The notes beneath the pieces are model-generated. The model did no database searches. It was not told the DNA's origin and was given only the letters and a program-made list of their open reading frames with translations. Made by a program: the position numbers and the translations under genes. 33,235 bases of DNA, from assembly GCA_016219485.1 (NCBI GenBank), contig JACRMX010000035.1:1-33235 (forward strand). The letters run 5' to 3'. Numbering within the stretch: position 1 is the stretch's first letter; each line of letters opens with the position of its first letter. Positions 18,467 to 25,522 of the stretch are shown here, piece by piece. The DNA is from Candidatus Aenigmatarchaeota archaeon. GTDB taxonomy: Archaea > Aenigmatarchaeota > Aenigmatarchaeia > GW2011-AR5 > JACRMX01.

Positions 18467-18507
18467 AATTAAAGAATATAGTTTCTATTATTTAAACCTT
18501 TTCTATC

Positions 18508-18528
18508 TGTTGTTATATTGTAACAACA
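18508..18528. promoter_or_regulatory. Candidate operator: perfect 8-bp inverted repeat between divergent TrmB-like and radical-SAM genes
   Basis: TGTTGTTA-tattg-TAACAACA immediately upstream of TTTATATG TATA-like box. Confidence 0.6.
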
Positions 18529-18585
18529 ACTTTTTTTATATGTTTTACGTGCAACTACTATTAAATAAAATTAAGGAGAGAGATT

Positions 18586-19929
18586 ATGGTAACTAAAAAA
18601 ATACAAATGTTTATTCCCGAACAAGAATATCGAGAGATAAAATCAGAAGGTTGGACAAGACCACATGGAGTTGGAATTATTGGAACTTACCTCCGGCAGA
18701 AAGGTTACGATGTAGAGGTCTTTTCAGGGGTTTCTGGAACAAGTCATCGAGAAATGCTAGGACAGGTTGGAGCAGACGTGGTTGGATGTACGACAACAAT
18801 TGGGAATTATGTTCAAGCATTAAAAATTGTTAGACAGGCGAAAAAAGTAAACCCAAATTGTTTGACTATTCTTGGGGGTCCAGAAGCGACACAACTGTAC
18901 GGTGAAGTGTTAACTAATAGAGGTACGAATTCCAGAGATTATTGTGTAGATGTCGTTGTCTGTGGTGATGGGGTGAAAACTGCTTATGAACTTGTATCTG
19001 GAAAAGAATGGGAAAGTATTCCAAATCTAGCTTTTCTATCTAATAGAGAACTAATTACTACACCCCGACTTAGAGAAGATAAGAATAATTGGCCTTTAAT
19101 TGACAATACTTTTTTTGATATGGGAAGAGTATTAAGTACTTACGGAAGAAAATTTGAAGGGCTAACCCCTTTCAGAAAAGCTACAAGTATTATGTCCCAA
19201 TACGGATGTAATTCCCATCATTGTAAATTCTGTGGAAGAACAGATAGGCAATGGTTTGGGAGAGATACAAAAGAAGTTTGGCAAGAGATTAAAGAGCTAG
19301 TTGAGATATATGGGGCAGAAATGCTATTTGATTTTTCTGATTCTTTTGTTCAGAGACCAGAATACGCAGAACAATTTTTAAGAGATAAACCCACGGATTT
19401 AAATCCTTCATTTAGATTCTTTGCTAGGGCAGATCAATTAAATCCCCAGATAGTACAATTGTTAAAAAAACTTGGAACTTATGAAGTTTATATTGGTTTT
19501 GAATCTGGAGACCAGCAAATGTTGGATAATATGGCTAAAGGGATAACTACGGAGCAAAACCTTTATGCTGCAAAATTGCTAGGAGATTTTGAAATTAAAA
19601 TCCTTGGTTCATTTGTTTTAGGAGCTCCTGGCGAAACAAAAAAATCTCTAGAGAATACAGTCACTCATGCCGAACAAATTCAGGAAGTAAGCAATGGAAG
19701 ATTAGAACAATGTTTATGTTCTGTTTGGATGCCTCTCCCCGGTTCATGGGGATTTAGGCAGATACAAAAAGAATTCTCTGGTCAAGACATTTTAGATTTA
19801 GAGGAATTAAAACAAACATGGGTAAGAAAAATGTGCGATGTTCAATATAATGAATTGAGCGATTATGTTAATAAAGTATTAGAATCTTCGGGAGCTCCAC
19901 TAACTGATGTAAAAGGAATAAAAAACTGA
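18586..19929 (+). CDS. B12-binding domain / radical SAM protein
   Basis: N-terminal GVGIIGTYLRQKGYDVEVFSG...DVVGCTTTIGNY; CNSHHCKFCGR cluster motif; YIGFESGDQQMLDNMAKG. Confidence 0.85.
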   Translation: MVTKKIQMFIPEQEYREIKSEGWTRPHGVGIIGTYLRQKGYDVEVFSGVSGTSHREMLGQVGADVVGCTTTIGNYVQALKIVRQAKKVNPNCLTILGGPEATQLYGEVLTNRGTNSRDYCVDVVVCGDGVKTAYELVSGKEWESIPNLAFLSNRELITTPRLREDKNNWPLIDNTFFDMGRVLSTYGRKFEGLTPFRKATSIMSQYGCNSHHCKFCGRTDRQWFGRDTKEVWQEIKELVEIYGAEMLFDFSDSFVQRPEYAEQFLRDKPTDLNPSFRFFARADQLNPQIVQLLKKLGTYEVYIGFESGDQQMLDNMAKGITTEQNLYAAKLLGDFEIKILGSFVLGAPGETKKSLENTVTHAEQIQEVSNGRLEQCLCSVWMPLPGSWGFRQIQKEFSGQDILDLEELKQTWVRKMCDVQYNELSDYVNKVLESSGAPLTDVKGIKN

Positions 19930-19938
19930 ATAACTAAA

Positions 19939-20019
19939 AATCATTGACCAAAAAAAACCTGAAAATATTTGAGCCCACCTGCATGGATACGCAAAATTCT
20001 TTCAGAATTCCAAATGATT
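19939..20019 (+). repeat. Twin-hairpin-like element F (weaker member)
   Basis: AATCATT ... CATGGATA ... AAAATTCTttcAGAATT ... AATGATT (7-bp outer stem). Confidence 0.4.
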
Positions 20020-20049
20020 GGTTACGCCTCGCACTTCGCATAAGCCGGT

Positions 20050-21375
20050 TTATGCCAAATCACTATGTGATTTCGAATATGCATTTTCGCAGCAGAAAAT
20101 AGAAGCAGAAACAATGTCACCTAATCCAACTATGTCTCTGGGCTTTTTTGCCATTCTGTTGGGCACAGCAATGACATCATAATAGTCTCCGATTCCAATG
20201 CCGTTTTTCATTATAATACCCCTTTTCATAAGCCATTTTTTAAGACGTTTTATCTCTCTTTTCCCTGCTGCTGACAGGGGCACGTCAAGCCCTGAAAAAA
20301 CATCTTTTTTCTTGTTTATGTCTCCTATTGCCTCTGCTGCTGCTGAAGCAGCTGCAAATTCCAGCGATTTTTTGATTTCACCCGGATCAGAGAAATAATT
20401 TTTTCTTCTTACAGCAAGGAAATATCCTTTGTAGTGAAAATGCACGCTTTTAGCGCCAAGGTCGAGAATTTTTAAAATGCCCGAGAACTTCTCTTCGATT
20501 GTTCTGCATCTCTTTCCATGAATTATTCTGATTATCTGATTCAGCTCAGTGTTGTCAAGCCCTACAGAATCAGCATACCTGATAAGGGGCACGATGTGCT
20601 TCAGATTTTTTTTATCTGACGCAACAAGCTCGATATGGACCGGTATGCCAGCTTTGTTGAGAACCCTGATTACGCTGCGGGCGCATGAAAACTGGCGCCT
20701 GTAGTTGTTTTTCACATTCTGAAATCCAGACAGCAGCGCAAAGTCTATTTTAGGCATTATTTTTCTCACGCTTTTTATTCCAAATTCATATTTGTCAGGC
20801 CGGGATGCTGCTATAAACCTGCCATTTTTTAAAGCCCTGACTTTTCTTACCATCGTTCCGCTGTTGTATTCAAAAATCCAGTTTATTTTTTCTTTATCAT
20901 TGCGGAAGTTTTTTTTCGGGTGCTTAAAATTTTTCCACCATTTCACATTTTTTCCAAAAAGCCTGCTCTGCCTTTTTGAGAGAAATGGCGTATACACAAC
21001 AGCCGGAATTTCCATCGATGACAGGAAATTGCCCATTATTCCTGCCTGTCCCCCCATTTTTTGCTGTTCAGGTTTCATGTTCTTCTCAAGCCATAGGCTT
21101 ACTTTTCTGCTGATGGGCATTTCCATTGCCTCGCCATTTTTCATAAAGTAAAGCAGCCCTGAGAAAAGATCCTTTTCATTTTTTATCCTGCGGGAAATTT
21201 CAGGTTTCGTGCCCTTCATGTATCTTTCAATTCTGCTGTCAACATGGACGATGTTGTCTATGTTTGTATTATAAGCGAGAAATGCCCCCTTTAGCCTGCT
21301 GAAATTTTTCAGGTTTTCACCTATCAATTCTCTGTGGTACATAATAATTATAGTCTTTTGCCGGAATAAAAGCAT
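20050..21375 (-). CDS. ADP-dependent phosphofructokinase/glucokinase family
   Basis: KGAFLAYNTNIDNIVHV, MGGQAGIMGNFLS, IVGLGDIVSASIF catalytic GxGD; likely start at 21342 (MYHREL). Confidence 0.88.
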   Translation of the reverse strand: MLLFRQKTIIIMYHRELIGENLKNFSRLKGAFLAYNTNIDNIVHVDSRIERYMKGTKPEISRRIKNEKDLFSGLLYFMKNGEAMEMPISRKVSLWLEKNMKPEQQKMGGQAGIMGNFLSSMEIPAVVYTPFLSKRQSRLFGKNVKWWKNFKHPKKNFRNDKEKINWIFEYNSGTMVRKVRALKNGRFIAASRPDKYEFGIKSVRKIMPKIDFALLSGFQNVKNNYRRQFSCARSVIRVLNKAGIPVHIELVASDKKNLKHIVPLIRYADSVGLDNTELNQIIRIIHGKRCRTIEEKFSGILKILDLGAKSVHFHYKGYFLAVRRKNYFSDPGEIKKSLEFAAASAAAEAIGDINKKKDVFSGLDVPLSAAGKREIKRLKKWLMKRGIIMKNGIGIGDYYDVIAVPNRMAKKPRDIVGLGDIVSASIFCCENAYSKSHSDLA

Positions 21376-21408
21376 TCAGTGGTGAGTAGCCTTTTAAAAT
21401 AAAAGAAG

Positions 21409-21611
21409 TGCGAGAGGCAGGATTTGAACCTGCGAACGGACTAACCGACAGGATTTCTCTTTCACTCCAGCTCTGCTGGTCAACACTCAAGTAGATAGCG
21501 CCTTCAGGAAGTTTCTCTTTCGTCCAAACCGACAACCTTCGGTTGTCAATTCGCTTTAAAGAGAAAAGGGTTACTTGAGTCCTGCGCCTTTGACCGCTTG
21601 GCTACTCTCGC
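21409..21611 (-). tRNA. tRNA-Leu (CAA) with ~119-nt intron at 37/38 (intron 21455..21573)
   Basis: Acceptor GCGAGAG/CTCTCGC, D arm GCC..GGC, anticodon stem CAGGA/TCCTG, T arm GCAGG TTCAAAT CCTGC; spliced length 84 nt. Confidence 0.85.
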
Positions 21612-21652
21612 ATAAATTAATAATAGAATAATAATAGAAATAGGCTTATAAA

Positions 21653-21715
21653 CATTTGAAAATTCTTATGAAAATTTTCCATGCATAGCATCAAAGAAGC
21701 TTTGCTTTCCTAATG
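21653..21715 (+). repeat. Twin-hairpin mini-element E
   Basis: CATT..[GAAAATTcttatgaaAATTTTC]-CATGCATA-[GCATCAAAGAAGCTTTGC]-TTTCC-TAATG. Confidence 0.6.
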
Positions 21716-21750
21716 AGCTCTGCTTTTCCTTATATTCACATTTCTGATAT

Positions 21751-22167
21751 TTACCTTAGCGTTTCAAGATCTTTCTTCAGCTCAGATATCTGCCTTTGCA
21801 GGTCCATCAGTCCGTCTTCAACATGACCGACTTCTTCCACGCTTTCTTCTTCAAAAGGTATGCCACGCGGCCTTAGCATAATATTATCGAGCTCAACAGT
21901 TCTTTTCTCAAGCCTTTGCATGGTTGTTTTCAGTATATTAAGGGCATCCTTTCGTATGGTTTCTATTTCACTTAGAATAGTAAAAGCCTGTTTTGTGCCT
22001 GCGATGAACGTCCTTATTTCCTGAACGCTTTTTACGATATCCCTGTACTTTTCTATTTTGACGAAAAGCGGCGCACCAATGTTAGGGCTGGTGGTTACTA
22101 TCTCTTCTTCCGGCTCGACTGCTTTCTTTATGTCCTCCAGATCACTAGTCTTTTTTGGAAAAATCAT
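21751..22167 (-). CDS. Hypothetical coiled-coil protein
   Basis: Long charged/heptad-like ORF between tRNA genes. Confidence 0.55.
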   Translation of the reverse strand: MIFPKKTSDLEDIKKAVEPEEEIVTTSPNIGAPLFVKIEKYRDIVKSVQEIRTFIAGTKQAFTILSEIETIRKDALNILKTTMQRLEKRTVELDNIMLRPRGIPFEEESVEEVGHVEDGLMDLQRQISELKKDLETLR

Positions 22168-22209
22168 GCTCCCACTTTTTAATCTTTGGTTCCAATGCTT
22201 AAATAATTA

Positions 22210-22312
22210 TGCGGTGGCCGAGATATGCGGCAGGCATAAACTATATGCCGGCTTTCGAACTCGGGTCTCAACCGTGGCAGGGTTGTGTCCTAACCAGCTA
22301 GACTACCACCGC
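22210..22312 (-). tRNA. tRNA-Gly (GCC) with 30-nt T-loop intron (22224..22253, position 59/60)
   Basis: Acceptor GCGGTGG/CCACCGC; anticodon arm CAACC CTGCCAC GGTTG; T arm CCGAG TTCGAA[30 nt]T CTCGG; spliced 73 nt. Confidence 0.92.
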
Positions 22313-22417
22313 AGTAAGAAACTATCCATTAATACAAATAAATATGTTTGAAAGGCTGTTCCATACGTTAGACTAAAATACGTAAAAATAATTAAAGAAA
22401 ATAGGAAAAAGAAAAAA

Positions 22418-23053
22418 TTAAATCCTGAACTTCCTGACGTATTTCTTCGAAACCTCGGATACAGCGTCTTTCAAGCCCAAGCCAAGTGCTATTGCAACAC
22501 CAAGACCCAGTGCCCCTATTACGACCAGCAGTATATTGTTCACCAGTGTCGCTGGGATTCCCAATATCGGCAGAGCAAGAGCAACTGCAACGTAGAGTAT
22601 GAAGAAGTACAGTATTTTGCCAACAAGGCTTGCATAGATTTCTTTCATCTTCTTCATCTGCGCTCTTATGTACTCTCCGATGACATAACCAACGATTACA
22701 ATCACTGCTGCGCCAATCACATTAGGTATGAATCCTGTGATCTCTCCCATCCATTCAGCCAGCGATGGTATACCAAGCACCTCCCTTGACAATGCTGCTG
22801 CGACAAAGGCAAGGTATATCCACCATCTTACTATAAGAGCGAAGATGTCGCTCAGGCTTATTACCGGCTTGTGCGTTTCTGTTACATAGTAGTCGAGCTT
22901 TATCCTCGTCAGAACTTCTTTTACTACTCTGCCGACGATTTTTCCGACTACTAGGCCGATTACTAGCAGGATGATAGCGCTGATAATGTTGGGCATATAG
23001 ACTACTGTTTGTGTTCCGAGCTCACCCAAAACATTTACAATTGGAGCTACCAT
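22418..23053 (-). CDS. MscS-like small-conductance mechanosensitive channel TM-repeat protein
   Basis: Repeated NIISAIILLVIGLVVGKIVGRVVKEVL / IPNVIGAAVIVIVGYVIGEYIRAQMKK motifs. Confidence 0.75.
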   Translation of the reverse strand: MVAPIVNVLGELGTQTVVYMPNIISAIILLVIGLVVGKIVGRVVKEVLTRIKLDYYVTETHKPVISLSDIFALIVRWWIYLAFVAAALSREVLGIPSLAEWMGEITGFIPNVIGAAVIVIVGYVIGEYIRAQMKKMKEIYASLVGKILYFFILYVAVALALPILGIPATLVNNILLVVIGALGLGVAIALGLGLKDAVSEVSKKYVRKFRI

Positions 23054-23338
23054 TTTCTAATCCTCCATTATTTATCTAGCGTATTGCTGTTACGCCTAAC
23101 TATGGATATATATAATTACCTGATGGCCCCTTTATAAAGATTTTTTCTAGGACGCAGTACGATAAAATACGCGGAAACAGTATTCGAACCTCTGTGTCGG
23201 CTGATGCCTCCAACGGTTCAAATCCTGCACTTATAGCAATACAAGGAAATAAACAGTATATTACTTCCTTGTTTGCTATATGTGAAACAAGTTGTATAAT
23301 GTCCAAATTCTTTACTTGTTTCACTATAAACTTAATAG

Positions 23339-23514
23339 CGCCGGAAGCAGGATTCGAACCTGCGCTTCCATCCGACTGGCGCAGAGTCGCTTGACGAGCA
23401 AAGCTCGTCGGTTTTTCTCGTTGCGCCAAGGTTTCGGAAACCAGTTTTCGAGACTGGCGCGTTTAACCTGATCGCGGCTGCCTGTTTTTTCAGCACAGTC
23501 TCCGCCATTCCGGC
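23339..23514 (-). tRNA. tRNA-Ser (CGA) with two introns: D-loop 28 nt (23472..23499) and variable arm 62 nt (23370..23431)
   Basis: Acceptor GCCGGAA/TTCCGGC, anticodon arm CCAGT CTCGAAA ACTGG, T arm GCAGG TTCGAAT CCTGC; spliced 86 nt, same as the neighbouring Ser(UGA). Confidence 0.92.
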
Positions 23515-23572
23515 TCACTACAAGACTGACGCAGCTGCATGGAAATCAATCCAAGCATGCGTATTGGTTTAA

Positions 23573-23721
23573 CGCCGGGAGCAGGATTTTCGGGCATATC
23601 TTTTCTTCTTTCCCAGGGGTTTCTTCTTTTTCTAAAAGAAGAAAGGCCTTTCGAACCTGCGCACCCCGAAGGGTACCAGCTCTCAAGGCTGGCGCGTTTA
23701 ACCAAGCTCCGCCATCCCGGC
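23573..23721 (-). tRNA. tRNA-Ser (TGA) with 63-nt T-loop intron (23587..23649, position 59/60)
   Basis: Acceptor GCCGGGA/TCCCGGC, anticodon arm CCAGC CTTGAGA GCTGG, T arm GCAGG TTCGAA[63 nt]T CCTGC; spliced 86 nt. Confidence 0.93.
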
Positions 23722-23739
23722 TTTGTTTTTTAAATATTA

Positions 23740-23786
23740 TGCACTCAAAGACATTAATATTTTAACATTTGAATGTCTTTGAGTGC
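23740..23786. repeat. Long inverted repeat (16-bp stem)
   Basis: TGCACTCAAAGACATT...AATGTCTTTGAGTGCA upstream of the thiolase gene. Confidence 0.7.
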
Positions 23787-23858
23787 ACCCTGAAGGCATT
23801 ATAATATTTTCAATAATTTATGCCCTTCGGTATACATCAAGCTTTAAAAGTGATCGTA

Positions 23859-24746
23859 ATGAAATGCAGATGCGGGTCCAAAGCTGTTTATGAAAGAAAG
23901 ACAGAGGGAAGTTTTTATTGTGATGACTGCCTTGCTCGGCAGGTTGAAAAGCGGTTCCAAAAGACTATAAGCGAGAACAAGCTTGTCAAAGCCGGGGATA
24001 CTATCGCAGTAGCACTTAGCGGAGGGAAGGATAGTTCTGCACTGCTTTACATGCTGAACAATAGCAAAAACCCGAAAACAGAAATTTTTGCAATCAGTAT
24101 AGATGAGGGCATTCGTGGCAGGGGTATATGCCTTGAAAAAGCTTCCTGCCTTACAAAAAAACTTGGAATAAGACATTTCATTTTTTCATTTGAAGAGGAG
24201 CTGGGAATAACTATAGACAGCATCAAGGACAGAAAAACATGCACATATTGCGGGGTCTTCAAAAGAAATCTGATAAACAAAAAGGCCCGGGAGCTCGGGG
24301 CGAACAAAATAGCTGTTGGGCACAACCTGAATGACGAGGCGCAATCAATATTGCTTAATTTCCTGAGGGGGGACTGTAACCATTTTCAGAGACTAGGAGC
24401 GGATCCCGTCAAAGACAAAAAATTTGTTCACAGAATAAAACCTTTGCGCGATATTCCGGAAGCAGAAATCGTGCTCTATGCCAGAATTAAAAAAATACCG
24501 CATATAAACAGGCGGTGCATATATTCCTATGACAACCAGAGGCGGGATATATTGAATATGCTGGATAGCCTTGAAAAAAAATATCCAGGCACTATTTTTC
24601 AGATAGTAAAATTCTATGACCGCATAAAGCCCTTGGTAAGCAAGAGTGATAAAGTTAGCATAGGGTACTGCGACAGATGCGGCGAACCAGGAGGAAAATT
24701 GTGCAAAAGCTGCCAGCTTCTCACAGAACTAAAGAAGCTTTCCTGA
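23859..24746 (+). CDS. tRNA 2-thiolation protein (Ncs6/TtuA/TtcA-like ATPase)
   Basis: MKCRCGSKAVY zinc ribbon, VALSGGKDSSALLYML PP-loop, CxxC pairs, C-terminal YCDRCGEPGGKLCKSC. Confidence 0.9.
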   Translation: MKCRCGSKAVYERKTEGSFYCDDCLARQVEKRFQKTISENKLVKAGDTIAVALSGGKDSSALLYMLNNSKNPKTEIFAISIDEGIRGRGICLEKASCLTKKLGIRHFIFSFEEELGITIDSIKDRKTCTYCGVFKRNLINKKARELGANKIAVGHNLNDEAQSILLNFLRGDCNHFQRLGADPVKDKKFVHRIKPLRDIPEAEIVLYARIKKIPHINRRCIYSYDNQRRDILNMLDSLEKKYPGTIFQIVKFYDRIKPLVSKSDKVSIGYCDRCGEPGGKLCKSCQLLTELKKLS

Positions 24747-25517
24747 CTGCTGGACTATTTCATATGCCAGCTTTTTTCCAAATTTCGACCCTAGTTTTTT
24801 CTCGTTTTTGATCACGTCTTTTATTGTGATAAAACCGTTTTTTTCAAGCATGCTGACTGTTCTTTTATCAATACTGAGAATAGCTACCGGATACAGCTTC
24901 TTTGCCTTGACAAGGTTTTCGAGCGAGTCTTCTTCCTTATACCGCCATCCTGTCAGCCTAATTTTTTTCCCTTCTGCATACCTCTTTGCATGTTCTGAAA
25001 ACTTGGTGTTTGTTATTATCCATGCTTTATCAAAATGATTCCTGCCTCCCCTGTTTATGTCGTCCAGCCTTGCCCAGACTTCCATTGTTTCACCCAAGCC
25101 GCAGTCGCGGTGAGGATTTGCATGCTTTTTGCATTCCACCAGATAGCTCATCTCATTTTTTGCAATGAGATCAACCTGATGCTCCACGATTTCACCTTTT
25201 ATAATCCTATTCCAGCTGCACATGTACCCATGCTCTTCCAAAAGCTTTTCAACAAATTTTTCAAAGACTTCTGAGTCCATGCGTGCAATTGCTTCCCTGA
25301 TCCTGTATACAAACATGGACTTTTCGCTGTATTTTTGCAGCTCTTTCAGGATGAGTTTGTATATTCTTTTTGTGCTTGTACCACTGGTCACGTTTTTTTC
25401 TATCTTATTAGCGACCTCTTTTGCTTCTTTCATCGGAAGCTCTGCTCTCATGCAGGTTCTTATTATTTTTTTCTTGTCGAATTTTTCACTTTCCCCATTT
25501 GCTTTGATAACGAACAT
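24729..25517 (-). CDS. ATP-cone domain fused to Mrr/REase-like nuclease domain and HhH-like C-terminus
   Basis: N-terminal MFVIKANGESEKFDKKKIIRTCMRAEL (ATP-cone); VDLIAKNEMSYLVECKKH (D..ExK nuclease core). Confidence 0.8.
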   Translation of the reverse strand: MFVIKANGESEKFDKKKIIRTCMRAELPMKEAKEVANKIEKNVTSGTSTKRIYKLILKELQKYSEKSMFVYRIREAIARMDSEVFEKFVEKLLEEHGYMCSWNRIIKGEIVEHQVDLIAKNEMSYLVECKKHANPHRDCGLGETMEVWARLDDINRGGRNHFDKAWIITNTKFSEHAKRYAEGKKIRLTGWRYKEEDSLENLVKAKKLYPVAILSIDKRTVSMLEKNGFITIKDVIKNEKKLGSKFGKKLAYEIVQQSGKLL

Positions 25518-25522
25518 CTTAG

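Noticed and set aside
21317-21535. Minus-strand 72-aa ORF
   Set aside because: Mostly translates the tRNA-Leu gene and its intron.
21455-21573. Box C/D guide RNA inside the tRNA-Leu intron
   Set aside because: Only a CTGA-like D box is visible; no RTGATGA C box on the minus strand, so not supported.
23165-23235. Complete fifth clustered tRNA
   Set aside because: T-stem pairings fail on both strands and no matching 5' acceptor strand was found; kept only as a fragment observation.
23100-23429. Minus-strand 109-aa ORF
   Set aside because: Runs through tRNA-Ser(CGA) and tRNA-like fragments; not plausible as protein.
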